Assembly (NCBI GenBank): GCA_949130495.1
Contig: OX422211.1
Coordinates: forward strand, 336,382,504-336,446,503
Source of the DNA: Sambucus nigra
Taxonomy: Eukaryota; Streptophyta; Magnoliopsida; Dipsacales; Adoxaceae
Direction of reading: 5' to 3'
Length of the DNA stretch: 64,000 bases
The position numbers and the translations under genes were made by a program. This document shows positions 8,977 to 20,414 of this stretch, one piece after another (positions within the stretch are counted from its first letter, which is position 1; the number at the start of each line of letters is the position of its first letter). The notes under the pieces are model-generated. The model was given only the letters and a program-made list of their open reading frames with translations. It ran no database searches and was not told where the DNA came from.

Positions 8977-11725
8977 AACAAAGCTCTTGTTGCTCATATA
9001 GCTCTAAAAGCTCAGAATACATCACAGTGGTATTTTGGCAGTGGGTGTTCTAGACACATGACTGGTGACGTCTCATTTTTTACCTCCTTAGTTGATCGCA
9101 AAGAAGGTAAAGTCACTTTTTATGATGGGAGCAGGTCTAGAATTGTAGGAAGAGGTACTATAGAGATACCAAGGTTTCCTAAGCTAGAGAATGTATTATA
9201 TGTCAAAGGTTTAAAGGCAAACCTTCTCAGCATCAGCCAGCTGAGCGACGCTACCTTTACAATTAAGTTTGACCAGGATGCTTGTAATGTGTATGATCAA
9301 TCCGGTAAACTTGTATTGCAAGGGGTGAGGACAGAAGATCATTTCTATGTGATAGTACCAAGTCCTCATTTATCTGCAATAGTGCCACGATCACTCCTAT
9401 GGATCTGTGGCATCAACGTCTAGGTCACGTGAACTTTAGAGATTTAGATCGTCTTGTTAAAAAGGACCTAGTACGTGGCTTACCATCTCTTGGAAGTCCA
9501 AATTCCACAGTTTGTGGACCCTGTTAGTTGGGGAAACAAATTCATAGCCCCCACATGAAGTTGAATTCCATTACCAACTCTAGAGTACTTGAGTTGGTTC
9601 ACGTGGATCTAATGGGTCCTACTCGTACAAAGAGTTTGGGTGGTAAGAGGTATATCCTCATGATAGTGGATGATTTCTCTAGATATTCTATCGTAGGTTT
9701 TCTGAGAGAGAAATCAGATGCTATTGAGTTTTTGATGATCAAGTATCGTGTCCTGCAAAACCAACACGGTGTCACTATCAATAGAATGCGTAGTGACAAC
9801 GGCACTGAATTCAAGGACAAAAAAATAGATCTTTGCTATGATAGCCTTGGGATCAAAAATGAATTTTCGGTCATAAAGACACCTCAGCAAAATGGGATTA
9901 TTTAGAGAAAAAATTGGACGGGATAGAGAGAAGTTATGAAAGTTTGACTCCCAGAGTGACAAGGGAATGCTTCTAGGATATTCATCGAACCGTAGAGCAT
10001 ACCGTGTTTTTAACCTGAACATCTCTAGGGTTAAGGAGTCAATTAACATCACCGCGTAAGATGACTAACCTTCGACGTTAGTTAACCCCATCCAGTTGTG
10101 TGAGGATGATGCACTTTCTATTGATGATCCCATTGTGCCTCCCACACCGAGGGTGTACCCTACTCTTGTCTTAGGGGACACACCTTCATGGGTTCTCAAG
10201 AGTCATGACTGTACTGCCATTTTAGGAGATCCCACCCTAGGGTTCAAGACTCGTGCTGAGCTAGAGAACGTTGTTAGCCTTGTCTATTACACATCCAAAG
10301 TCGAGCCCAAGAATCACAAAGAAGCTCTCAAGGATGAACACTGTATATCTTCTATGTAGGATGCTTATCTTTAGAAATTATCCGTAACAAGGCTAGGTTG
10401 GTTGCTCAAGGCTACACACAGATAGAGGGTGTAGACTTTGATGAGACATTTTCTTCTGTTACGAGGCTTGAGTCTGTCCATTTACTACTCGTCATCGCAT
10501 GTCATTTGCACTTCAAGTTATATCAGATGGATGTCAAGAGTGCTTTTCTGAATGGCACTCTACAATAGGAGGTTTACGTGGAACAACCAAAAGGGTTTGA
10601 AGACCCTAAGCACCCTGACCACGTCTACTATTTGAGGAAACCCTTGTATGGTTTGAAGCAAGCACCCTGTGCTTGGTACGAGAGGCTTACTTCTTATCTC
10701 TTAGCCCATGGCTTTAAGAGAGGGCGAGTCGATATGACGTTGTTCATTAGGAGAGATAACGGTGTTATTTTGGTTACCCAGGTCTATGTGGATGACATAG
10801 TCTTTGGATCCACGTGCTCCTAGCATGCTCACCACTTTGAGGAGGAGATGAATAGTGAGTTTGAGATGAATATGGTAGGTGAGCTTACATTCTTCCTTGG
10901 TCTCCAAGTTTGTCAGCTAGAGGATAGGATGTTTATCTCCCAATCCAAGTATGCTACAGACCTAGTGAAGAAATTTTTTTGGACTCCGCTAAGAACGAAC
11001 GTACACCCATGAGTACATCCACAAAGCTTAGTAAGGACACTTCAGGCAAGGACATTGAGCAAACCTTGTATCGGAGTATGATAGCCAGTCTTATCTACCT
11101 TACTGCTAGTCGTCCCGACATCGCCTTTAGTGTTGGAGTCTGTGCGCGATATCAGGCATCCCCCAAAGAGTCACACTTACTTTCTCTAAAACGTATTATC
11201 AAATACGTAAGTGGAACTCTTTCCTTTGGCATTTGGTATTCCTTTGATATCAATGACCGTTTGTCCGCCTATTCGGATGACGACTGGGCCAAGGATGTAG
11301 ATGGATGTAGGAGCACTTCTGGTGGGTGTTTTTATTTTGGTACTCTTGTATCTTGGTTGATCAAGAAGCAAAACCCCATCTCTTTGTCCACTGCTGAGGC
11401 TGAGTATATAGCAGCCAGGTGTTTTTGCACTCAACTTCTGTGGATGAAGCAGATGTTTGAGGATTATGGGATATCACAGGACACCATGACTATTTCCATT
11501 GATAACATGAGCGCGATACATATATCCCGTAATCCAGTCCAGCATTCGTGCACAAAACACATTAGGATACGCGAGAACTTTATCCATGAGCTTGCAGAGG
11601 AAAATGTCGTATCCTTTAGTTTTGTGTCTAGTTACCTTCAGTTTGTTGATATTATGACGAAGCCTTTAGATGCCTTTAGATTCGAGAGTCTAAGGAAATC
11701 TTTAGGAATTTGCACTATTGACTGA
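8977..11725 (+). pseudogene. Copia pol (protease, integrase, RT, RNase H), broken
   Basis: Protease: WYFGSGCSRHMTG, with Gly where the family has the catalytic Asp. GAG-pre-integrase: LWHQRLGHVN near 9403. Integrase: HVDLMGP and RSDNGTEF supply two Asp, but the catalytic Glu codon is TAG (9903-9905). About 150 codons are then missing before the LLGYSSNRRAYRVFN end. [27 protein letters not shown] and the YVDDI box near 10790. RNase H: an open piece at 10979-11725 with STSGGCFYFG and SLSTAEAEYIAA, ending in TGA. Frameshifts lie near 9420 and 10975, and there are stops near 9524, 10359, 10567 and 10821. It is dead as a polyprotein. Confidence 0.9.
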
Positions 11726-13284
11726 GGGGTAGTTCCATGTCTAGAGTAGGATGGATTTTTCATGTTTATATCATCTGATTCCTATTACTAGACTCTCTCA
11801 TTTGTATCATTTTGTATATTGCATTATTCTTTATTCTTTGAAAAATCCAAAAAGATTTTTGGTTATTTAGGAATAAAAGTTCAAAAATATTTTCATTTTT
11901 TTGGGGGGAAAAGGAAAAATAAAAAATATTTTTGTAATTTATTTGCACCTTTTATGGTTAGACATTTAGGATGTCCATAGTCACCTCATCAACTCCATCT
12001 TTCATGTGACAGATTGGTAGTGACTAGATATGCTACTTCATTTCATCATGTGCTTTATAGTGTTTTAGTGCCATTGAGATGTATTTAGTGATATATTTCT
12101 ACATATTTGGCTCCTTATCTCCTTTATTGCACTCATGCACGAATCTAGTTGATTATTATGCTTGTCTTATCCCATGTTGGTCAATGTTTTCATCTCAATT
12201 CTACCTATACAACGAACAAAATGCAACAAAACTTGACAATTGAAGAGGTGCATGTTATTCCGTTTTCAGTGAGGACTTTATTTAATAAAATTTTGATGAG
12301 TGAAAAATGAGACAAGGGTTGCGAAAGAATAAAAATCTTTGCTAGAAATGCCTCTGTTTAAAAGGACCTTAAAAAGCATGGCACTAATAAAATTTTCATG
12401 GGTCATTTAAGCCGCAAAATTGGGCCAACCTAGTTAATTGTATATGTTCATTCATATCCATGAGGGAGATTGGTTGGAAATTTTGGTAACGGTTTTGCAC
12501 TTTCTAAAAAAACATCTTGAAAAAGCATTAAATAGTTTTGAGTATTGTTGGTGTGAAAATCATGTTAGACTTTGATTTGGCGATTTGGTTAAGTCAATTT
12601 CAGTTAAATTCACCTCTTTTACACTTAAGGACGAGGTTGAGTACATTCATTAGGAGTATCCAATATTCCATCGTGCACGTATGTCATGTTAGTATGCATT
12701 AATTTTCCTATCAAATTTGATCACACCCCTACAATTCCGTTTCCATTTCTTGGTTGTCTTAGTGTGCTTTACATGATGTTATTCTGTGTTTTTTACTTTT
12801 GCAAGATAATCTTTGAAAATTCAAAAAGAGAAAGTGGTTCTTCGTGTGACATTATGCATTTGCATTGTTTTCTCTTCTTATTTGTCTATTTGGGGACATC
12901 ATAAAAGGGGGAGAATGAATTATGGGGGAGCTTGATTTATTTTCATTATGGGGGAGAATGGTTTGGTTTTTCATAATGATATGCTTGCTCATACTTGATA
13001 TACTCATTGTTGCTTATCATTATATTTCAAACTGTTGCGCGTCATGGGTACTTGTTTCTTGCCTCATGTGTGTAGGTATCAAATTGAGAAATCTTTTTGC
13101 ACACCCTGATGAGGACAAAGAAAGTTTGAAAATTTGAAGATGGTTGAAGTCATTTATTGAGTTTTTCCTATTTTAGGGTTTACTGGAAATACTACATTGT
13201 ATGACATTTGGTTCTTTTATGTTGGGGGATCATAATTCGGATTTTGTTTTTATGTATGTACCAACATAAACATAGGGGGATATT
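11726..13284 (+). other. Copia post-pol region with polypurine tracts
   Basis: 1.56 kb between the pol stop and the 3' LTR. The longest frames here are about 70 codons and look unrelated to known proteins; I see no convincing env-like gene. Purine tracts occur near 12905, 12925, 12948 (ATGGGGGAGAATG) and finally CATAGGGGGA at 13271-13280, four bases before the LTR, the likely PPT. Segments near 12170-12260 and 12520-12600 match, in reverse complement, the post-gag regions of the gag-only copies at 58740-59160, 46000-46400 and 21100-21560. Confidence 0.7.
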
Positions 13285-14237
13285 TGTAAGGACATGTTCT
13301 ATAAATTTCTAGGGTAGTATCGAGGCATTTCTGTTTTATCCTATATTCTAGAATATATGTCGTATACTGCTACAGTCGGCTCGTCTCAGTACGAACATAT
13401 TTCGACGGCCTCAATCCAAAATTTGCATTTCATTTATCCATCATCATTAACATCGTTCATCGTGAAAATTACCTTCAATCACGTGTTCATGGTAATGTTT
13501 TCTAGTTCTTAAGGGTCTATATACATAAGCTGACAGAAATCAGAAACCTGACCGATCCGACCCTATAGGAAAATGAACCGGTTCATCCCATTAAAACTCG
13601 CTGCCAATTTTTATCGATCGGACCAATCCAATTAAAAAGAAAAACTAATCGATCCGAATGCCTAACTGATCCAATGATCCTTTCCGGACTGGTCCGATGA
13701 GCCTCAGAAAAATCCGACGTCCAGATTCTTTACGTTCCTATAAAATCCATCGTCGAAGATGTTTTTGTTTAAGACTTTGGAGGAAACATTTATCAGACCT
13801 AATGTATTAAGTCTTCACCTTTTATCAAGCCCAAACACTTTGATATTCGCAAACACTGAAAATTATATGTGTGAATCATTCCAAATCTACATACCCACAT
13901 TTGTGGAGCATTTTGTGTTTAGAAAGGGTTCTCTACACTGCTGACCTTGGAGCGTCTCGCGGGAAGCTCTTGCTGACGACAATGAACCGGTGCCTGAGGG
14001 TCTTCGTTTGTCAATTTGTATTTCTCTATGTATGTAAGTGTTTACAAATCATAGTGGAATAAAAAGGTTTTGCCCCTTTCGAGAATTTTTCCTCATTTGC
14101 TATGTGTGATTGAATATTGCATGATTTGATTATGTTTATTTATTAATCAATCACCTTTAGATGCATGACCTAGGTGTGTGTTTATATCTGCATAATTGAA
14201 AACTGGATTTATATAAATGGGTTTCTCTGGTTGAACA
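13285..14237 (+). repeat. 3' LTR of the copia element (about 953 bp)
   Basis: Begins TGTAAGGACATG directly after the PPT, the same start as the other family members (TGTAAGG). A TATA box lies at 13739-13745 (TATAAAA). The end is placed at TTGAACA (14231-14237), before sequence similar to gag B. The right boundary is approximate and no target duplication can be tested, because the left flank is outside the window. Confidence 0.6.
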
Positions 14238-14597
14238 AATAGCGCACTTTCATCAGTAAAATATTTTTGGAGTCCATCTTCTCCCTCACTTAAATTATTA
14301 TCCTCGCTATCACTCTATCGAGAATGAATCGAAACTTCGTTGGGGAAATTATGTTTAAAAATGTCCTCATCGACGTTGGACAAACTACAAGTACTAACAG
14401 GACTGGCTATAAATGGAATACACGGTTCATGTGGTGATTCATAGCCAGAATTCACCGACTCAACTTCACTATCACTAAGAGTGGCCTTATTTGTAACTTT
14501 CTTTCCCTGTCTCTTAAGCCTAGTAGGACACTCATGTGCCTTGTATCCTTTGCCCTCACACTCATAGCTTATTATCTAATCTTTCTCACAAATCTTC
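14238..14597 (-). pseudogene. Copia gag B, distal fragment (first zinc-knuckle region)
   Basis: Similar to 22838-23178 of gag A on the same strand. In translation it shows an acidic stretch and a degenerate knuckle, YECEGKGYKAHECPTRLK, in which the first Cys and the His of CCHC are replaced. The left edge is the insertion point of the copia at 8975-14237. The right edge is the insertion point of the 3.0-kb LTR, and the gag resumes at 18284. Confidence 0.75.
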
Positions 14598-17500
14598 TGT
14601 AATACCCCGTATTTTTATGCTATATTAATTTGGGGATTTATTAAATTTAATGTGAGTTAATTATTTAATAAAATCCGGAAATTAATTATGTTATAATTAT
14701 TAACGCGACGAGAGTTAGTAATTATGGGAAATTTGTCGAATATTACTAATGAGCAAAGTAATATATAATATTGGTTATATTGAATGTCACGAGTGAATAA
14801 AATGACAATTTTGGAAATTTGAGTCGGGACGCGCCTGTTAACGTAAAAATTCTCCATCTACGAGGACCAATCATAAAAGGACACATGTCATCCTACGTGG
14901 CAAATATTCGACACCGAGGAGTGTTAGTCGGAACCCGAGGAGAGTTGGTCAGTACCCGAGGAGAATTAGTCGGCACCCGAGGAGAGTTGGTCGGCCCCCG
15001 AGGAGAGTTAGTCGGCACCCGAGGAGAGTTGGTCGGCATACCAACCAGGAAGATCAAGGGATAACTATGCATTTAATGTGCATTAATGAAGATGACTATG
15101 CATTTAATGAGCATTAATGTACATTTATACTGTAGATGACAACACATAGCATACCAAGCAATTCAACAATTAGATTCATTGAATGTAGACATAATGTATA
15201 AATGTCTACATACAATGAATCTCTTTATCTCCCATCACTATAAATACATGTATTCCCTTAGCCAAAGGGAGAGAGAGGAGATCCGACAAGGATGAGAGAC
15301 ACCATACACAAGATCCACACCTTTTTTCTATCTCTACACCATATTGTGCTATTGTAAACCCCTGGGAATAAAATAACAGTGGACGTAGGCTTTTCCTTAT
15401 AGCCGAACCACTTTAAAAATCTTTGTCTCTTATGTGCTTGATTGGATTGCTTTCATCTATTTATCTGTGATCATAAAAATGGGATTCGGTCCAGTTTTTT
15501 TGTATCAACAGCGCCCGTGTCGCGTCGGGACTAAATAGTGAAAAATAAAAGTGAATATTTTATAAGTCATTCATATGGTCATTTTGAGTGCGCCAACGCG
15601 TCCGGAAGGGTCGAGATAGTCAGAAAAGTATACCCGGGGGTTTGATTTGGGTCTCGGGACGTTTTTAGGCTTAATGAGTACCCCGGGAGGGCCTTTTAGA
15701 CATTTTACATTTTTGGGGAATTAAACCCACGAAAATTCAAGGGATATATCAGATGTCTAAGGTTGTCTTCTAGGGTTAGAACAACCAAAGACAAGTGACG
15801 GCCATAGGAGAGGGAAGGAGAGAGCTTCCAAGGCAATACAAGGCCAAAAATCCATCCGTTTGCACCGCCACCACTACCAACGTGTAGATCGCGCGATGCG
15901 GAACGCAACCACACCAAAATCATCTGTAAATCAGAACACCAAAATCCCAGGCAAGTGTTTATCTTCCTTATTTCGTTGATGCATCTTTCATATTAGTTTA
16001 GGAATGATTAAGAATGAATTATAGGGAAGAAAAACCCAATTTGAGATAGGAAATTTCATGTAGTTATGGTTTAAATGAAAATTCTGGAAACCCTTTGTCA
16101 TGTAGAGGAGCAAACCACGAAATTATGATGTTTACAAGAAGGAAATTCTGGAAAATTCTTGTTAGAACCATGTTTAAGAGATTTCTAGGGTTCTTGATAA
16201 TTATATAAATTTTTGGGCTATTAATCCATGTTTAGTGATAGAAATCCACATGCTTTACGTTGGAAATACCTAGTATGATGATATAATGTTAGTAGTATGA
16301 ATCTTTGGACGTTTGGGAATGTAAAACTTGAATTTGGATGAAGATATGTGTTAGAACCCGTAACTGCAAAACTGCAGAAATCGCAATACCTACTTGATCG
16401 ATCGATCGAGCCCAGAGCTTCGATCGATCGAAGGTTCGCTCGATCGAGCCCCAGACCTCGATCGATCGACCCCTCCTGGCAGACTCCTATTTCCCTTTTT
16501 AAATTAGTTAAATTCAATTTAATGAGAAATAATCCTTGGACATCCTTAATAAAGTGTTTTGGGAGATAGGGAAGATCAGTAGGACATATGAATAATTTTT
16601 GGGGATAATTACTTAAGGGTCGATGAATTTATGTATAAAAGGGGGAGATTCATAAGAGAGTTACATTGGAACATAAAAAGACACCTACCGAATTTTATAC
16701 TTGGGAGGATAGAGTCCATGAGAGTTACGTAATAAGTTGGAAGAATCCTTCGAATTAAGGTTAGAGACGAACCCTTATACGCGATACTAATAATGTGAAA
16801 ATAAGGATAAATGTCGTAACTATGGGATTTGAGATATACCTAAAATTGATATGGTAATATTAGTATAGTTATATGATTGTGTATGCATATACTATCTATG
16901 TGTGAAAATCATACCCACGCTACTTGCTATCCCGAGGTTACCGCGCTGGGACGGTCTTATCCTGTGTGCCTTATGGGGGATATTGATTCGTACCCTAGGA
17001 GGTAGATATCCTTGGTACAGGCTATCGAATGGATAGTTCAGACGGTTCTAAGAGACGCAGGTATGTGCCATCCTCTTAGAGACTTGGAATCTATGCTTCG
17101 CCTCAATATTGTTTGTGTATGTGTTAATACAATTCGAGAGTGATTCCGAATTTTTATTCCCCTTAATACGAGTGATACAGGGTTTGGATAGTAGAGTATG
17201 CCCGCACCATAGTTTTTATTTGGGGTGCTGTTATGATATATATATTTTACGAGTAGTTAATATATATATGAAATTCTGAAATCTGGAACTGCCTACTGTG
17301 ATTTGATATGTAGGACATGGTTGATGACTCAAATTGTAAATACTTGTTTTGAGAAAGTATAATATGACACTGGAAAACTTTATTGACTAATAAAGTTAGA
17401 ATGAGAACTTTTGTCACTAATTGAAATATTCTTTTCAAACAATTAAATCGTTAAATTTTGAATCCTGCGAATAACCTAAGATAAGTTAAATCATTGGGAA

Positions 17501-18283
17501 AGATAGCGTGATATATGATGAGATAAACCATTTGGAAAGTTAGTGCGATAGGTGTTCACATTAGAAGAGAGGTGAGAATTTCTCAAGAGAGTGTCGTACT
17601 AATATGTTGTTGCATTGGCCTGTGTCAATTTAAATACTTGCTAAATACATTTTTAAATCATATACACTATCGGGCTCTGACCCGTTTTTCTCTCTCTCTC
17701 TCTCTCTCTCTTGTATATATATGTATGTACTACAGGTGCCCAGCCACAGGGGCGTCTTACTTAGGATCCCTTCGAAGGAACGTGATGCAACTTAGGTGGG
17801 AGTTGCAGGCCACTTGCTTAGACGATTTCATTTACTTGATTCCACTCCTATGATTCTCAGTTATTGGGTCATGTGTCTCCCTTTCCACTATTTATCTGTT
17901 CTGTTGGGACATTTGTATTCCAGTTATTTCTAGTACTGTTACTTTGGGATTTATTCAGCATGTATGTTTTACATTAAGTTTTAAATGTTGAGATTTTGGA
18001 TGTTGAATGTTTAAATCAATTGGATTATGTTCCAGGATAATTGTGGTATGGTTCTTACTTATTGAAAATGTGGTTAATAATTAAATAAATAAGTTTTTCT
18101 TTAAAAATATAATTTGGTTAGAAAGGTTAAAAATGGTTTTGACACTTAGCTTAATTAATTAGGGTGTTAATTTGGAAAAAGTTATTTTTACAACAGTGAT
18201 GCTATGAATGAACCAACTGTTCACCTTGATTTTAATTTAATAAAGGAGTGATCGCCCGGTATTTAATTAGGCGGGGTGTCACA
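14598..18283 (+). repeat. Solo LTR of about 3.0 kb (Ty3/gypsy chromovirus type?), carrying a nested Tat LTR
   Basis: Starts TGTAATACCCCG and ends CGGGGTGTCACA, an imperfect inverted pair. It is flanked by TCTTC at 14593-14597 and 18284-18288, a 5-bp target duplication. The corresponding uninterrupted site is in gag A near 23170. Without the nested 675-bp LTR and its duplication it is 3006 bp. A TATA box TATAAAAG is at 16634-16641, giving plus orientation. Inside are CGATCGAT clusters (16393-16470) and a CT run (17690-17711). No pol motif is seen, so a solo LTR is the simplest reading. Ends of the TGTAACACCCCG type and a length near 3 kb suggest the Tekay/Del branch, but that assignment is a guess. 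Confidence 0.8.
14836..15510 (+). repeat. Tat-2-type solo LTR (675 bp)
   Basis: Begins TGTTAACGTAAAAATTCTCC, ends TTGTATCAACA, and is flanked by GCGCC at 14831-14835 and 15511-15515. It is the same family as the Tat-2 LTRs at 28112-28872 and 35255-36001 but in plus orientation. Six units of a 21-bp minisatellite (core CCCGAGGAGAGTTGGTCGG) lie at 14917-15050. TATAAATA is at 15239-15246 and AATAAA at 15367-15372, so U3, R and U5 are all present. With no internal sequence and a perfect target duplication it is a solo LTR left by LTR-LTR recombination. Confidence 0.94.
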
Positions 18284-19028
18284 TCTTCCCACCCTCACCC
18301 TCACCCTCACCCTCATTCTTATTATTATTTTTCTCAAAAGTATTTTCTTTGGAAGAATTTTCTTAATTGTTTGCAAAAAGGGCTAATCATTCAACTCAAA
18401 TTAAAAATCAGGCTCAAAATCACAAACCTTATCTTTCTTCTTTTTCTTAGTTTGATTTTTTAAAGCAATCCTTATATCCTTAGGTTTAACAAGTTTGGAA
18501 AATATATCTATCTCATACGTTTGAAGGTCTCCTGTGAGTTCTTCTAACCTAAGAGTATCTAATATTTCCAACAAATTCAAAACAGTAACTTTAGGAATAA
18601 AACGGACTGGTAGGGATCTCAAAATTTTCTTAATAACTCTCGTCGCAGGAATTTTCTCACCCAAATTAAAACTAGAATTAACTATGTCCAATAAACGTGC
18701 ATAAAACTCATGGAAACTCATCATGAGTGAGTTGAAGGGTATCCCAGGCTTCTTTAGATGTGGTGCACATCATAATGTGGAGAAACTCATCAGCGGTGAC
18801 GGCTCTAAAATAGCACTCAGACCACGCGATTTAAAGTTGCTCCACTTAAAATCGTCCTTTGTCCATGAAGAAATGGGTTTAATAGTTTTGACATTATCAA
18901 ATGTCACAGTGGGTTGTGTCCACCCTCTTTGACAAACCAACCAGACACGTTCATCAATATAATTTAAAGTTGACCTCATCCTAGCTTTTCAATATGCATA
19001 GTTTGAACCGTAAAAGATGGGCCTTCAA
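18284..19028 (-). pseudogene. Copia gag B, proximal part (N-terminal UBN2/gag domain)
   Basis: The start region reads PIFYGSNYAY, then TGA in place of the conserved Trp, then KARMRSTLNYIDERVW, the typical start of a plant copia gag. Further down come FPKV-type LRSLPVRFIPKVTVLN and LRLEELTGDLQTYEI (UBN2/gag-polypeptide core) and a lysine-rich tail. The CCCTCA repeat at 18289-18313 encodes a Gly-Glu run and is longer than in gag A. Several stops and frameshifts are present. It continues across the inserted LTR into 14238-14597. Confidence 0.8.
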
Positions 19029-19138
19029 TTATATAGATTATCCATTAAATCATTTTTTTTAAGGATTAACAATTTTTTTAACAAAAAATAGATATGAAAA
19101 AATTTATAAGAAGGATCACACAGTAAATTAGTGCAACA

Positions 19139-19316
19139 GACTCTGATATCAATTTGAGAAAATTGGTATTTTAAAATAAAGTCAGTAAAAATCAGGATTA
19201 CACAATATTTTTAGTGTTGCCTTCTCTGATACCATTTTGACAAAATTGCTATCTTAAAAGAACGTAAAAATTAGGATCACATGATATTTTTGTGTTGCCT
19301 TCTCTAATACCAAATT
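19139..19316 (-). repeat. Triplicated primer-binding-site units before gag B
   Basis: Three direct repeats start at 19141, 19224 and 19302 (periods 83 and 78 bp). Each carries, on the minus strand, a match to TGGTATCAGAG, the complement of the initiator tRNA-Met 3' end. The middle copy (TGGTATCAGAGAAGG) is closest to consensus. The copy next to the LTR reads TGGTATTAGAG. Confidence 0.75.
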
Positions 19317-20414
19317 TCAGAATGCAAGTGATTCAATGGGCTGATTTGTATAATAAATTGCCTCACACACAAATCCAGTTTTTATCAAATTTTATCTTGA
19401 ATTAAATTAGGTGTGCATACAAGATGTTTCCAATTTCCAATTTATCAAACTGAGCATGCAATCAACATACGTGATGAGGAAAAATCCCTGAAAAGGGAAA
19501 TTTATATATTCATCACTATCATAAATTTTGAACAACACTCGACTTACTGAAACTTAGACAATCTAAGTGAGACGTGTAGAATCTTCGAAACTTCAATAAA
19601 ATACAACTCAGATTTAGAGTCGTCCACAGGTAGCGGTCTAACCTCGTTATCCACCAATTATCCTTGTTTTCTTCAATACTGAATGCCCAATTTCATGAGT
19701 CAGCAGTAGAGATTTCTCTCTACAATGATTTTCAGTAAGAAACCATCTTTGTGACTTGGTAAAGTGATCTAAATTATTCCAAGGGGTTTGGAATCTTTAT
19801 GAGGTGCTTGCTCTCAAAAGATAGCTCAAAAGAGGTGTTTTGTTGATGAAAAAAGTTCTTAATAAGTCTAATCCCGTTCATCCTATTTATAAGAAGGTTG
19901 GTTAAAATACGATAAGTATAAAATATTTGGATTATATCTCATTAAAAAACAATTTTTTGTCTGGTCATTGGAACATAACCGTACCTCATTCGAACAACCA
20001 TCTCATTAGAACGACTATGGACAACAACTTCGAATGACATACTAGATAACAGCCAAAAATTCTTTGTTCGAAGTAAACCCAAACTCATTCGAAAGGATGG
20101 TTAATATCAAAACTGGAAATCTCGTTCGAACGAGGCATAGTTTTTCAAAAATATTTTTCTATAAAAAATTCAAATGCCTTTTTAGAAAAAATAACCTCTA
20201 TAAAAATTCTTAAATCCCAGAAATAATTAATAAATCATTTTACCAGTCAATACCATGACTTCTTCCAATGATGTTGAGATAAACAATTCTTCCAATATCA
20301 AATGTCTTCAACTGTGTCTTCGAGTCCCGAGAATTCATGTAGGGGCAGTGTTTGTGTAATGGGGTACAGCAAAATAAAAATAAAATATGAGAGATTATAA
20401 AACTTGCTCTTACA
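19317..20414 (-). repeat. Copia LTR B (about 1098 bp), shared between two internal regions
   Basis: In element orientation it starts TGTAAGAGCAAG at 20414 and ends just before the PBS repeats. It aligns over its length with LTR A (24278-25377). A TATA-like TTATAAATAGG lies near 19877-19890. The U3 contains CTCGTTCGAACGAGG near 20116. A PPT-like purine stretch abuts its start (20415-20430), while PBS and gag follow its end, so it serves as 3' LTR of one unit and 5' LTR of the next. Confidence 0.8.

Larger units (their letters stand above)
8975..14237 (+). mobile_element. Ty1/copia (SIRE-like) retrotransposon, 3' part after interruption by Tat-1
   Basis: Reading starts abruptly at 8975 in the protease region because Tat-1 is inserted there, so gag and the 5' LTR must lie left of the window. 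Order: protease, GAG-pre-integrase, integrase, RT, RNase H (copia order), then 1.56 kb after pol, PPT and 3' LTR. The GGKRYILMIVDDFSRY and FLREKS motifs and the long post-pol segment fit the SIRE/Maximus branch. This is the only copia copy in the window with pol. The right boundary near 14237 is placed where similarity to the gag of the host copia begins. Confidence 0.85.

Noticed and set aside
11726..13284. Env-like third ORF of a SIRE element
   Set aside because: Only frames of about 70 codons exist here, without a convincing signal or transmembrane pattern, and the region is also kept in gag-only copies.
14917..15050. Regularly spaced repeat resembling a CRISPR array
   Set aside because: Head-to-tail 21-bp units without spacers, inside a plant LTR.
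18289..18313. CCCTCA repeat resembling telomeric DNA
   Set aside because: Plant telomere repeat is CCCTAAA. This hexamer is a Gly-Glu codon repeat in the copia gag, also present in gag A.
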